A stretch of 64,000 nt of DNA from NCBI GenBank assembly GCA_023398375.1, contig JAEWSH010000042.1:310001-374000 (forward strand). The letters run 5' to 3'. The notes beneath the pieces were generated by a model. That model was given only the letters and a program-made list of their open reading frames with translations. It did not search any database and was not told the DNA's origin. Below are positions 25,043 through 34,204 of the stretch, in pieces. Origin of the DNA: Bacillota bacterium. GTDB taxonomy: Bacteria > Bacillota > Clostridia > Lachnospirales > Lachnospiraceae. The translations under genes and the position numbers were made by a program. The stretch's first letter is position 1. Every line of letters starts with the position of its first letter.

Positions 25043-26863
25043 ATGAAATGGAATAAAGTGAAATTAGGTTCTGTATCAGAAAACGATGCGCATGAAAACA
25101 CAAAGGTCAAAAAACTAAAAAAGAAAGAAAAACATTTGGCAGGTGCGGTCATGCTCTGTATCATTGGTTTGGCACTATGTATGATCGTCGGACAGATCAT
25201 ATCTGTCCTTCATATGAAAAAAATATATGAAACAGGAGATATGGTAATTCATACCTATGAGCCGATCAATGCAAAATGGCTTGAAGTAGAAGTGAAATAT
25301 CAGGCATTTCAAAAAGGAATGTACGCATATTGCACGGCACCTAGTGAAGAAGTCAGGAATTCAGTGCAAGAGGATCTGGATGAAATCAGTAATACTATAA
25401 ATAACTTGCTTGCAGATATCGATCATATGGATGCTGTTCTTATGAGTAATAAAAAGTATATGTACTCCAAAAGAGAATTTACGGATGCATTTCAAGATTT
25501 TTCGGTGTCGTTGCAGGAAGTAAAAGAACAGGCAGACAAAAAAAACAAAAACGGTGCGATCAGTACGCTCTGGGTATATATCAGTTCAGATGCAAATCTA
25601 TTAGATCAGGCGATCGGAAATATCAGGGCGGGTTTAAATGAAGGTATTACAGAGGCAGAAAAGGTACAAGAGGATACTTACAAGAACACAATGGATATTA
25701 CAAAAGCATATGCTTTCATCATTCTTCTTGTCGTCTTATATAGTGTTATCAAGATAGTATTAGAAGTTGCGAGACCTTTAAAGAAAACAGCAAAGAATTT
25801 AAAAGCATACATTTCTGAAATAGAAAGCGGTAATGGGGATTTGAGCTTACGGATGAAAATATTTACAAAGGATGAAATCGGAATCCTGGTAAGGTACATC
25901 AATCAATTCATTCAGATATTACAAAATTTATTAATTGAAATACAGACTGAAGATCGTAAACTAGTCAGCAGCGTGGATGAAATTACTTATGGTGCAGGGA
26001 AAATCTTAGTTGATCTGCAAGAATCATCTGATAGTATTCAGACAATATCGGCCGGTATGCAGGAAATAAATGCATCTATAGAAGAATTGTCACAAAATGT
26101 TGATAATGTCTCAGCAGCTGCAAAGGAAATGAAGGAGAATGCAGAAGAAGGAAGCAACTATGCAGCGGATTTTAAGGTGAGAGCCAATTATGTAAAAGAA
26201 AATGCAATATCCAATAAAGAAAAAACAAATCGGACCATCATGGAAATCGGGGATGTACTGCAGACTTCCATAGAAAACAGTAAACAGGTAAACAGGATCA
26301 ATCAGTTAACAACAGAAATCTTGGAAATATCATCTAAGACTAATTTATTGGCATTAAACGCATCTATTGAAGCGGCGAGAGCTGGTGATGCAGGAAAAGG
26401 ATTTGCAGTGGTGGCAGATGAGATCAGAGGATTGGCGGAGACTACTAGAACAACTGCAAATGATATTCAGGATATCAGTAAAAGTGTTCAGGAAGCGGTA
26501 GATGAATTGAATGAAAATGCAGGAAAAATGATTCTGTATATGAATAAATATGTATTAAAGGATTATGAAAAGTTTGTGGATGCCAGTCAGGATTATGATA
26601 AAGATGCAGATGCCTTCAAAGCAATGATGGACTCATTTGCTATGAAAGCCGTCTCATTATCGGATATTTTAAATCAAATATTGCATTCTACTGTTGGGAT
26701 CAGTCAGAATATTGAAGAAAGCACTACTAAGATTGAAGTGGTATCTAATAAATCAAATGATATTCTTGACATCATGGAGGATATCAATCATAATATGGAA
26801 AGTAATCGTGAAATTGTTCAGGCATTGGATCGGTGTGTAAATCGATTCAAAAAAATCAGTTGA
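25043..26863 (+). CDS. Methyl-accepting chemotaxis protein
   Basis: This 606-residue second chemoreceptor, outside the che operon, has a basic N-terminus, TM1 at about 33-57, an extracytoplasmic helical sensor (about 60-218), TM2 at about 222-243, HAMP (about 245-300) and a signalling domain. Its tip reads SKTNLLALNASIEAARAGDA (about 432-451). The C-terminal half of the methylation region is divergent. The start is uncertain: ATG 25043 lacks a close SD (a GAGGAGG lies over 30 bases away, ahead of a three-codon ORF at 25023), and GTG 25059 is another option. The stop overlaps the infC promoter. Confidence 0.93.
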   Translation: MKWNKVKLGSVSENDAHENTKVKKLKKKEKHLAGAVMLCIIGLALCMIVGQIISVLHMKKIYETGDMVIHTYEPINAKWLEVEVKYQAFQKGMYAYCTAPSEEVRNSVQEDLDEISNTINNLLADIDHMDAVLMSNKKYMYSKREFTDAFQDFSVSLQEVKEQADKKNKNGAISTLWVYISSDANLLDQAIGNIRAGLNEGITEAEKVQEDTYKNTMDITKAYAFIILLVVLYSVIKIVLEVARPLKKTAKNLKAYISEIESGNGDLSLRMKIFTKDEIGILVRYINQFIQILQNLLIEIQTEDRKLVSSVDEITYGAGKILVDLQESSDSIQTISAGMQEINASIEELSQNVDNVSAAAKEMKENAEEGSNYAADFKVRANYVKENAISNKEKTNRTIMEIGDVLQTSIENSKQVNRINQLTTEILEISSKTNLLALNASIEAARAGDAGKGFAVVADEIRGLAETTRTTANDIQDISKSVQEAVDELNENAGKMILYMNKYVLKDYEKFVDASQDYDKDADAFKAMMDSFAMKAVSLSDILNQILHSTVGISQNIEESTTKIEVVSNKSNDILDIMEDINHNMESNREIVQALDRCVNRFKKIS

Positions 26864-26888
26864 CACACATATAGAACTATGTTATCAT
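26860..26888 (+). promoter_or_regulatory. Promoter of infC-rpmI-rplT
   Basis: TTGACA (26860-26865), 17 bases, TATCAT (26883-26888). It overlaps the stop codon of the chemoreceptor gene. Confidence 0.7.
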
Positions 26889-26894
26889 ACATTA

Positions 26895-27045
26895 GTGTGT
26901 AAAACACAAACAAGTAGAGTATCCACTCTCACCCTGCAGTAATAAGCTGTCAGGCGTCAATAATTCAAAACTAAATGATTGTATCGAAGATATGATTTTG
27001 TAAGAATTATAGTGGATAGCTTGTCTATTCACTTTTTTTATAGGA
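26895..27045 (+). promoter_or_regulatory. L20-type ribosomal protein leader with attenuator
   Basis: The 5' leader contains GTAGAGTATCCACTCTCACC (26915-26934), typical of Firmicute L20/IF3 leaders. It ends in a terminator hairpin AGTGGATAG-CTTGT-CTATTCACT plus T7 (27011-27039). The early strand AGTATCCACT can pair with AGTGGATA of the terminator, giving mutually exclusive structures. By known Bacillus biology, excess L20 binds the leader and promotes termination. This accounts for the 264 bases without a gene before infC. Confidence 0.8.
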
Positions 27046-27127
27046 AAGTTCTGTGAACTTCCCGTAAATTAAAATTCATGTCGCAGGCGAATTTGTTGCT
27101 ATTTTTATCTTATGGAGGTATAAAACT

Positions 27128-27634
27128 ATTAGCGATTTAATGATTAACGAGCAGATAAGAGACAAAGAAGTACGTGTGGTAGGAGAAGAAGGGGAGCAAT
27201 TAGGTGTCATGTCAGTAAAGGATGCTATGAAAATGGCAGAAGATGCCGGACTGGATCTGGTGAAAATTGCACCTACAGCAAAACCACCTGTTTGTAAGAT
27301 TGTAGATTACGGTAAATTTAAGTATGAACAATTGAGAAAAGAAAAAGAAGCAAAGAAAAAACAAAGGGTCATTGATGTAAAAGAGATTCGTTTATCTCCA
27401 AACATTGATACAAATGATCTGAACACAAAGATGAATGCCGCAAGAAAATTTATCACAAAGGGTGATAAGGTTAAAATAACACTTCGTTTCCGTGGTCGGG
27501 AGATGGCTCACATGGGAAGCAGTAAACATATTCTTGATGATTTTGCGGAACAATTGTCAGATATTGCTGTAATTGAAAAAGCACCTAAAATTGAAGGCAG
27601 AAGCATGACGATGTTTTTAACTGAAAAACGATAA
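27128..27634 (+). CDS. infC: Translation initiation factor IF-3, AUU start
   Basis: This 168-residue factor binds the 30S subunit and checks start-codon pairing. The N-domain has INEQIRDKEVRVVG; the linker is Lys-rich; the C-domain has KEIRLSPNIDTNDLNTKM and TLRFRGREMAH. The start is set at ATT 27128, exactly 8 bases after GGAGGT and in frame (ATT AGC GAT TTA ATG). The ATG at 27140 is 20 bases from the SD. An AUU start is the known autoregulatory feature of infC, because IF-3 discriminates against it. First gene of infC-rpmI-rplT. Confidence 0.95.
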   Translation: MSDLMINEQIRDKEVRVVGEEGEQLGVMSVKDAMKMAEDAGLDLVKIAPTAKPPVCKIVDYGKFKYEQLRKEKEAKKKQRVIDVKEIRLSPNIDTNDLNTKMNAARKFITKGDKVKITLRFRGREMAHMGSSKHILDDFAEQLSDIAVIEKAPKIEGRSMTMFLTEKR

Positions 27635-27713
27635 GTTACAGTTAAAATAGATAATATTAGTACGAGAGATGATTTTCATCTTATCATGTATGGATAATAG
27701 GAGGATTAATAAT

Positions 27714-27911
27714 ATGCCAAAAATTAAAACTAACAGATCAGCAGCAAAACGTTTTAAAGTTACAGGAACAGGAAAGTTAAAAAGAAACAAAGCTTACAAA
27801 CGACATATCTTAACAAAGAAATCTCCAAAGACTAAGAGAACTCTTAGAAAAGCAGTTATGACTGATGCTACAAATGTTAAGAATATGAAAAAGATATTAC
27901 CATATTTATAA
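27714..27911 (+). CDS. rpmI: 50S ribosomal protein L35
   Basis: This 65-residue basic protein (MPKIKTNRSAAKRFKVTGTG) has the family's standard length and ending (LPYL). ATG 27714 has AGGAGG at 8 bases; the open frame upstream to 27669 is leader sequence. It lies between infC and rplT in the conserved order. Confidence 0.96.
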   Translation: MPKIKTNRSAAKRFKVTGTGKLKRNKAYKRHILTKKSPKTKRTLRKAVMTDATNVKNMKKILPYL

Positions 27912-27932
27912 GGCGTAAGGAGGAAAAAGACA

Positions 27933-28289
27933 ATGGCAAGAATTAAAGGCGGTTTAAACGCAAGGAAAAAACATAATAGAATATTAAAACTTGCAAAAGG
28001 TTACAGAGGAGCAAGATCAAATCAATATAGAGTAGCAAAACAATCTGTCATGAGAGCACTTACATCTTCTTATGCAGGTAGAAAAGAAAGAAAACGTCAA
28101 TTTAGACAATTGTGGATTGCACGTATCAATGCAGCAGCTAGAATGAATGGTTTAACATATAGCAAATTCATGTATGGATTAAAATTAGCAGAAATCGATA
28201 TTAACAGAAAAATGTTAGCAGAGATGGCTGTTAATGATGCAACTGGATTTACAGCTTTAGCAGAAGTAGCAAAAAGCAAAATCGCATAA
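27933..28289 (+). CDS. rplT: 50S ribosomal protein L20
   Basis: This 118-residue protein binds 23S rRNA early in 50S assembly and represses its own operon through the leader at 26895. Conserved stretches are KLAKGYRGARSNQYRVAKQS and LWIARINAAARMNGLTYS. AAGGAGG lies upstream. Last gene of the operon. Confidence 0.97.
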   Translation: MARIKGGLNARKKHNRILKLAKGYRGARSNQYRVAKQSVMRALTSSYAGRKERKRQFRQLWIARINAAARMNGLTYSKFMYGLKLAEIDINRKMLAEMAVNDATGFTALAEVAKSKIA

Positions 28290-28308
28290 TATAATAACGG
28301 ATGATATT

Positions 28309-28342
28309 AAATTCTTGGAAGATTGCCTTCCAAGAATTTTTT
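28309..28342 (+). terminator. Terminator of infC-rpmI-rplT
   Basis: AAATTCTTGGAAG pairs perfectly with CTTCCAAGAATTT around ATTGC, ending in a T-run. Confidence 0.9.
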
Positions 28343-28419
28343 GGTATACTAAAATACTGTCAAAAATTAAAAGAATGTGTCAAATACCATTAGTATTTAG
28401 GAAAATTCAGTAAATATGA

Positions 28420-28448
28420 TTGGCATATGTGTAGAGATGATGTAATAT
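28420..28448 (+). promoter_or_regulatory. Promoter candidate for the dipeptidase gene
   Basis: TTGGCA (28420-28425), 17 bases, TAATAT (28443-28448). It gives a leader of about 135 bases. Nothing else recognisable is seen in the 300-base gap 28290-28589 beyond this and the rplT terminator. Confidence 0.5.
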
Positions 28449-28589
28449 AGTAATACTATAAATGAACAGATGAGATAATGGGTAATGCTTGAAATTGCTG
28501 GATTCCTTGTACCATAAATAAGACTGCCAGAACTTGTGCGGGAATAATTATGACATGTAGGAATGATAAGCAGATAAAAGGAGTCAAAA

Positions 28590-30035
28590 ATGAGCGTTTT
28601 GGACAATGTAGAACCAAGAGAGGTATTTCATTATTTTGAGGAGATATGTAAAATACCGCATGGTTCGTATAATGAAAAGCAGCTTAGTGATTATTGTGTT
28701 GCATTTGCTAAGAAACATGATTTAGAAGTGATGCAGGACGACCTTTATAATATTATTATAAGAAAAAAAGCTGCGCCAGGTTATGAAGATCTTCCCTCTA
28801 TCATGATTCAGGGACATCTTGATATGGTGTGTGAAAAAGATAAAAATTGTAATATAGATTTAGAACAGGAAGGTCTCCGGTTGAAAATCAACGGAGATTA
28901 CGTAGAAGCGGAAGGAACGACACTGGGGGGTGATGATGGAGTTGCTATCGCATATGCACTTGCAATTCTGGCATCGAATACATTGGAACATCCTATGATT
29001 GAAGCAGTTTTTACAGTGTCTGAAGAAGTCGGTATGGAAGGTGCTGCAGGAATAGACTTGTCGACTGTGAAAAGTAAAAAAGTATTAAATATTGATTCAG
29101 AAGCAGAAGGCGTTTTTCTGACAAGCTGTGCAGGAGGAACAAGAGTAGACTGCAATATTCCGGTTGCATATGAAGAACGAGTAGGACAGAAAATAGAAGT
29201 TGTTATAACTGGTCTGAAGGGCGGTCATTCCGGAACGGAAATAGACAAAGGACGTGCGAATGCGAATCTATTGCTTGGACGCTTCTTAATGGAATTGGAA
29301 CAAAAGCTTACTTATGAGATTGTGTCAATTAGCGGAGGACTGAAAGATAATGCGATTCCAAGAGAAAGCAGGGGAGTTATCCTGTTGCCGGAAGAACAGG
29401 TTCCATTGTTTGAGCAAATCAGAAAAGAGTGCCATGCAATCTATCAAAATGAGTATCATGCATCAGATCCCGAAATTCAATTACAGATGAATTTACAGGA
29501 AGAAGGCAAAAGTATGGTTTTAGTCCGGGAAAGTAAGAACAATGCAATTATGATGCTGAATATACTGCCAAATGGAATTCAGAGCATGAGTATGAATATT
29601 AAGGGACTGGTAGAGACCTCCTTGAATCTAGGAATAGTTAGAACAGAAGAAAAGAAAATCATATATTCTTTTTTGATCAGAAGCTCAGTAGCTACAGCAA
29701 AAAAAAATTTAGTTCATAAAATCATATATATGACTCGTTATGCAGGAGGCCAGGCAGAAGTAAAGAGTGAGTATCCTGCGTGGGAATTTAAGGAAGAATC
29801 AAAATTAAGAGAAGATATGATTCGGATATATCAGCAGATGTATGGGAAAGCACCTAGGATTGAAGCAATTCACGCGGGTCTGGAGTGTGGTTTATTATCA
29901 GATAAGATAAAAGATATGGATTGTGTTTCATTTGGCCCCGATATGAAGAATATCCATACGACAGAGGAACAGCTTAGTATATCATCTACAAAACGTGTTT
30001 GGGAGTTCCCTGTTAAAGTAATTGCATGCAAATAG
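28590..30035 (+). CDS. pepD: Aminoacyl-histidine dipeptidase (PepD, M20 family)
   Basis: This 481-residue zinc peptidase cleaves Xaa-His and other dipeptides in the cytoplasm. Metal-binding residues are visible in IQGHLDMVCE (His, Asp), LGGDDGVAIA (bridging Asp) and SEEVGMEGA (general base Glu plus metal Glu). A lid/dimer domain (about 185-350) interrupts the catalytic domain, and a final metal His is likely in FGPDMKNIHT. The ATG has AAAAGGAG at good spacing. Likely a peptide-nutrition gene. Confidence 0.92.
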   Translation: MSVLDNVEPREVFHYFEEICKIPHGSYNEKQLSDYCVAFAKKHDLEVMQDDLYNIIIRKKAAPGYEDLPSIMIQGHLDMVCEKDKNCNIDLEQEGLRLKINGDYVEAEGTTLGGDDGVAIAYALAILASNTLEHPMIEAVFTVSEEVGMEGAAGIDLSTVKSKKVLNIDSEAEGVFLTSCAGGTRVDCNIPVAYEERVGQKIEVVITGLKGGHSGTEIDKGRANANLLLGRFLMELEQKLTYEIVSISGGLKDNAIPRESRGVILLPEEQVPLFEQIRKECHAIYQNEYHASDPEIQLQMNLQEEGKSMVLVRESKNNAIMMLNILPNGIQSMSMNIKGLVETSLNLGIVRTEEKKIIYSFLIRSSVATAKKNLVHKIIYMTRYAGGQAEVKSEYPAWEFKEESKLREDMIRIYQQMYGKAPRIEAIHAGLECGLLSDKIKDMDCVSFGPDMKNIHTTEEQLSISSTKRVWEFPVKVIACK

Positions 30036-30103
30036 CTAAGACCAACAAAAGCTTAAAAAGGCAATGGCCTTCTCAAGTACCAGATACTTTCGGGGGAATG
30101 AGT

Positions 30104-31561
30104 ATGGGGAAAAGCAAAAGGAGCAGTAAGCAGATAAATGCCTGCTTATTATTAGCTGCAATCATGGTTACAGGCATAGGACACTGTGGAATGCCTATGA
30201 TCTATGCAGAAGAAGATGAAAAACAGATCGTCCTCAGTGAGGATGAACAAGCATATATAAATGAAAAACATAATTTTAAAGTTGGTGTATATGCAGATGA
30301 CTCTCCACTGTCAGCAGTGGAGAAATCAGGTAAAACAACAGGAATTACGGTTGAAATTCTGAAATTATTACAGAGTACGAGTGGTCTAACATTTGAGATT
30401 ATTCCAATAGATAAGGATGTTGAACCAACAAAACTGTTAGAAGAAAAAAAATATGATTTTATTGCAGGCGTTCCTTATACAAAAATTTACATTCCGGAAG
30501 AAAAGATAAGAATGACAGTGCCGTTTGCATCGCAGGAAGTTGTTGCAGTCGGGAAAAAAGGAAAGCAATATAAATGTAATGATAAATTGAAAATAGCAAT
30601 TCCCAGAATGTATTATACATTAGCAGAAAGTATAAAGCAGCATTTTCCGAATTGTCATATCTATGTATATCCGGATAATGATGCATGTATGGAAGCAGTG
30701 GTTTATCAAAAAGCGGATGTTATGCTGCAAAACTCATATGTAGTAAATTATTTATTACAGAAACCTTTTTTCGAATCACTTGAAATAGTACCAACATATT
30801 CATTTCGTGCTGATATGAGAATTGCAGGTGTCCAGTCGGCAGATTCAAGAATATTTTCGATTATGAACAAAGCAATTGCTACACTGGATAAGGAGGAAAT
30901 CAATCAGATTGTAATTGACTATACAATTTCCAATCCCTACAAACTTGGACTTGGTGATTGGATTTATAAATATGCAAAATCAATTTGTGTGGTAGGAGTG
31001 TTATGTGGGATCTGCACCGTGATTGCATTTGAGGCATACCGGGAACGTAAATTACATAGGCGGAAAGAACAACGGTTGAAGTATCAATCGGAAATAGACG
31101 CAATGACTGGTTTGTACAATAAAGTCACATTGGAATATTTATGTGAGCATATTATAAATGAAAATAAGACAAAAGAATATTGCTTTTTTATTATTGACAT
31201 AGACAATTTCAAACAAATCAATGATACGCATGGACACCAATTGGGTGATGATGTATTATGTGTTATTGCCAATGAATTAAAAAGAATATTTAGAGGAAAC
31301 AATTTTGTGGGCCGCATTGGCGGAGATGAATTTGCAGCGTTATATAATGTGACAGACAACACAAAATGTCCGGAAGAAATTGCCGCTATTCTTTGTGAAA
31401 ACCTTCATGCGCTACAAAGTACAGTACCTTTATCCTGCAGTATTGGAATGGCAAAAGTTCCTGAGGATGGAGTAATGTTTTCTGAATTATTTCAGAAGGC
31501 AGATATAGCACTTTATGAAGTCAAAAAGAATGGTAAAGATGGTTTTAAAGTAGCAAAATAA
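30104..31561 (+). CDS. Diguanylate cyclase with extracytoplasmic SBP-type sensor
   Basis: This 485-residue membrane protein has a signal/TM segment at about 10-30, an extracytoplasmic domain like family 3 solute-binding proteins (about 55-270), a TM helix (about 285-305) and a C-terminal GGDEF domain with RIGGDEFAALY. It should make c-di-GMP in response to a bound small solute, perhaps an amino acid. The allosteric I-site RxxD reads RGNN, so product inhibition is probably lost. ATG 30104 has GGGGGA at about 6 bases; the open frame from 30026 overlaps pepD without an SD. Confidence 0.9.
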   Translation: MGKSKRSSKQINACLLLAAIMVTGIGHCGMPMIYAEEDEKQIVLSEDEQAYINEKHNFKVGVYADDSPLSAVEKSGKTTGITVEILKLLQSTSGLTFEIIPIDKDVEPTKLLEEKKYDFIAGVPYTKIYIPEEKIRMTVPFASQEVVAVGKKGKQYKCNDKLKIAIPRMYYTLAESIKQHFPNCHIYVYPDNDACMEAVVYQKADVMLQNSYVVNYLLQKPFFESLEIVPTYSFRADMRIAGVQSADSRIFSIMNKAIATLDKEEINQIVIDYTISNPYKLGLGDWIYKYAKSICVVGVLCGICTVIAFEAYRERKLHRRKEQRLKYQSEIDAMTGLYNKVTLEYLCEHIINENKTKEYCFFIIDIDNFKQINDTHGHQLGDDVLCVIANELKRIFRGNNFVGRIGGDEFAALYNVTDNTKCPEEIAAILCENLHALQSTVPLSCSIGMAKVPEDGVMFSELFQKADIALYEVKKNGKDGFKVAK

Positions 31562-31587
31562 AAGAGTAATCAATAAAGAGGCATGAT

Positions 31588-32091
31588 ATGGCAAAAGATA
31601 AAGAGCTGAAAACAAATGCAATGCGAATATTAGAAAAGCAAAAGATAACATATAAAGTGCATACATATGCGTGTACTGAATTCATTGATGGAATAACAAT
31701 AGCGGATATGCTTGGACAACCTCATGAGATTACATATAAGACGTTGGTAACAATCGGAAAAAGCAAAAGTTATTATGTATTTGTGATTCCAATAGAAAAA
31801 GAAATTGATTTAAAAAAAGCGGCCAGAGCAGCTTCGGAAAAATCGATCGAAATGATACATGTTAAAGATATCAATACGATTACCGGATATATCCGCGGTG
31901 GATGTACTGCGATTGGAATGAAAAAGCAATACTCTACATTCGTGGATCATTCCTGCGAACAAATTGAACGAATGATTGTCAGTGGAGGGAAACTGGGGGT
32001 ACAGCTGGAACTGGATGTCAAAGATTATTTAAAAGCATGTAAAGGGAAAATAGCAGATGTATGTGAAGTCAGTGAATACGAATCAGATTGA
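31588..32091 (+). CDS. ybaK: Cys-tRNA(Pro)/Cys-tRNA(Cys) deacylase YbaK
   Basis: This 167-residue YbaK/EbsC-type trans-editing protein removes mischarged amino acids from tRNA-Pro. The fold signature ITYKVHTYAC, the conserved Lys in EITYKTLV and the loop YIRGGCTAIGMKK are present. SD AAAGAGG. The end overlaps the following gene by 35 bases in another frame. Confidence 0.9.
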   Translation: MAKDKELKTNAMRILEKQKITYKVHTYACTEFIDGITIADMLGQPHEITYKTLVTIGKSKSYYVFVIPIEKEIDLKKAARAASEKSIEMIHVKDINTITGYIRGGCTAIGMKKQYSTFVDHSCEQIERMIVSGGKLGVQLELDVKDYLKACKGKIADVCEVSEYESD

Positions 32092-32671
32092 AATACAATA
32101 TGATTCCGTAACTATTTTATGTGATTTAAAAAAAAGCCATCGTAAGTCATATGCTTTGGAGATTCAACCAGGTGGAAAAGTAATTTTGAAAGTACCTACC
32201 CATCCCTCCATCCAATTTATCAGTCAATTTTTAACAGAAAAAGAAAAATGGATAAAGCTAAAGTATCAAGAACAGTGTGAACTGGAGATACAGAAAAAAG
32301 AACAGGGTATCACAGTACAACAGAAAAAAGCATTGGAAGAAAGATACCGCAGGGCTGCGCAGGAATACATTCCTAAGCGTGTTGCTTTTTTTCAGACATT
32401 TGTGGGAGGCAGTTATGAAAGAATTACCATTCGTGATCAGAAGACGCGGTGGGGAAGTTGCAGCAGTAAAGGAACACTTTCTTTTAATTGGAGATTAATG
32501 CTGGCGCCACCCACTGTTTTAGATTACGTGGTAGTGCATGAACTATGTCATTTGACGCATATGAATCATTCAAAGGAATTTTGGCTTGCTGTAGAAGAAG
32601 TCATGCCAGATTATAAAAAATATCGTAATTGGTTAAAGGAGAATGGAAATAAATTACAGTATGGAATATAG
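32057..32671 (+). CDS. YgjP-like M48-type metallopeptidase (DUF45)
   Basis: This 204-residue protein has the YgjP/WLM-like zinc site VVHELCHLTHMNHSKEFW (His-Glu-x-x-His near 161-165, third His downstream) and the upstream family motif RITIRDQKTRWGSCSSKG; the N-terminal strand-rich half reads GGKVILKVP. It is probably a cytoplasmic peptidase of unknown substrate. The start lies inside the end of ybaK, so translation is coupled. Downstream is a convergent terminator shared with rpsT. Confidence 0.88.
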   Translation: MYVKSVNTNQIEIQYDSVTILCDLKKSHRKSYALEIQPGGKVILKVPTHPSIQFISQFLTEKEKWIKLKYQEQCELEIQKKEQGITVQQKKALEERYRRAAQEYIPKRVAFFQTFVGGSYERITIRDQKTRWGSCSSKGTLSFNWRLMLAPPTVLDYVVVHELCHLTHMNHSKEFWLAVEEVMPDYKKYRNWLKENGNKLQYGI

Positions 32672-32718
32672 AGGAGAGAAATGCTTCTGCTATCAGAACA
32701 TTTTCCCCATTACTCGCG

Positions 32719-32757
32719 TAAAAAAACAACCTCCATGACGGTAGAGGCTGTTTTTTG
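32719..32757. terminator. Bidirectional terminator between the peptidase gene and rpsT
   Basis: CCTC (32730-32733) pairs with GAGG (32744-32747). The outer A-run and T-run (AAAAAACA / TGTTTTTT) extend the stem and supply U-tracts for both directions. Confidence 0.75.
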
Positions 32758-32769
32758 CTTTTGGGATAT

Positions 32770-33033
32770 TTAAACCATTTGATTTACAGTTTTTGATAAA
32801 CGAGAAATTTTTCTGGAAGAAGTATTTTTGTGATAGACTCCTTTGCTGGTAGCTTTATCAATAGCAGATGTTGCATTTACTAATGCAGCAGCAGCAACCT
32901 CTTTATCATTTGATTCAACAGCAGCATATACTTTTTTGATTTCAGTTTTAACGCCTGATTTAATAGCCTTATTTCTTTCAGCTTTCGTTCTGTTTACTAA
33001 AATTCTTTTTTTTGCAGATTTGATGTTAGCCAA
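32770..33033 (-). CDS. rpsT: 30S ribosomal protein S20, UUG start
   Basis: This 87-residue basic helical protein binds 16S rRNA. The family start (M)ANIKSAKKRIL is encoded with TTG at 33033-33031, 7 bases after AGGAGGTG. The GTG at 33042 overlaps the SD and would add three unusual residues. A UUG start is known for E. coli rpsT, where it takes part in autoregulation. Divergent from gpr, as in Bacillus. Confidence 0.95.
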   Translation of the reverse strand: MANIKSAKKRILVNRTKAERNKAIKSGVKTEIKKVYAAVESNDKEVAAAALVNATSAIDKATSKGVYHKNTSSRKISRLSKTVNQMV

Positions 33034-33132
33034 GACCCGCACCTCCTATTTTATTAAAAATGTCATATTAGTTGTTAGTGTATGCAGCATCAATTCCGGA
33101 CACGGACGTATCAATGTACACATATGCTTAAT

Positions 33133-33161
33133 AGTTTAATTGAAGTTATTCTTTCTGTCAA
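33133..33161 (-). promoter_or_regulatory. rpsT promoter
   Basis: On the minus strand: TTGACA (33161-33156), 17 bases, TAAACT (33138-33133). Leader about 95 bases. The forward gpr promoter in the same spacer could not be assigned; a sigma-F/G type would be expected. Confidence 0.65.
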
Positions 33162-33221
33162 TACATATTTCCTATGTTTTTGTAAAAAATAACAGTAAAA
33201 TCAAGAAAGGAATAGATTACT

Positions 33222-34136
33222 ATGAGTCATTTTGAAGTAAGAACTGATCTGGCACTGGAAGCACGGGAAAATATTGCAGAAAAAGCACAAGAACTTCGAG
33301 GTGTTTCTATAGAGGAATGGCATCAAAAAGAGATTGATGTTCATGTGACTAAAGTAATTATAGAGACAAAAAATGGCGCAAAAAAAATGGGGAAACCGAT
33401 GGGAACATACATTACATTGGAGGCTCCGGGCATGCTGGAAGCAGATGACGATTATCATCGTGAAATATCGGAGGAGCTTGCTAAGAATCTGGGAGATGTA
33501 ATTCCAAATCTGGACAAGGAACAATCTATATTAATAGTAGGACTTGGTAATCAGGATGTGACAGCGGACGCACTTGGACCGAATGTGGTAGATAACTTGT
33601 ATATAACAAGGCATGTGGTAAAGGAATATGGAAAAGCTGCATATAATCGGGAACGTGTGCATATGATTAGCAGTATTGTTCCTGGCGTAATGGCAAAAAC
33701 AGGTATGGAAAGCGCGGAAATTATTAAGGGAGTCATAAATGAAACCAATCCGGATACGGTTGTTGTGATTGATGCATTGGCAGCGAGAAGCACTAAAAGG
33801 CTGAATAGGACCATCCAAATTACGAATACCGGAATTCATCCGGGTTCAGGAGTAGGCAATCATAGAAATGCATTAACGGAGGAAAGCCTTGGTGTGCCTG
33901 TAATTGCAATTGGGGTACCGACAGTTGTGGATGCGGCAACAATTGTAAATGATGCAATGGAAAAAACAATGGAACAGTTAAAGAACCAGAGTATTACACT
34001 GGAAGACGATTTACCTAAAGTTATGTCGGAATTGAATAATATGTATGTAACTTGTAAGGATATTGATGAAACAATAAAGAGATTAAGTTTTACGATATCA
34101 GAAGCTCTGAATATTGCATTTGACAAACTAGAATAA
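33222..34136 (+). CDS. gpr: Germination protease GPR
   Basis: This 304-residue spore endopeptidase degrades small acid-soluble spore proteins at germination. The N-terminus FEVRTDLALEA resembles the SASP-like cleavage site where the zymogen is processed. The core shows LIVGLGNQDVTADALGP, SSIVPGVMAKTGMES, VVVIDALAARSTKRLNRTIQ and HPGSGVGN. AAAGGA lies upstream. It is followed by spoIIP in the order conserved in spore-formers. Confidence 0.95.
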   Translation: MSHFEVRTDLALEARENIAEKAQELRGVSIEEWHQKEIDVHVTKVIIETKNGAKKMGKPMGTYITLEAPGMLEADDDYHREISEELAKNLGDVIPNLDKEQSILIVGLGNQDVTADALGPNVVDNLYITRHVVKEYGKAAYNRERVHMISSIVPGVMAKTGMESAEIIKGVINETNPDTVVVIDALAARSTKRLNRTIQITNTGIHPGSGVGNHRNALTEESLGVPVIAIGVPTVVDAATIVNDAMEKTMEQLKNQSITLEDDLPKVMSELNNMYVTCKDIDETIKRLSFTISEALNIAFDKLE

Positions 34137-34204
34137 GGAGATTATATAGCGCATATACTTGTCTGTAAAGCAAAGATGACCAAAACCCTGAAGGAGGTCT
34201 CGGA

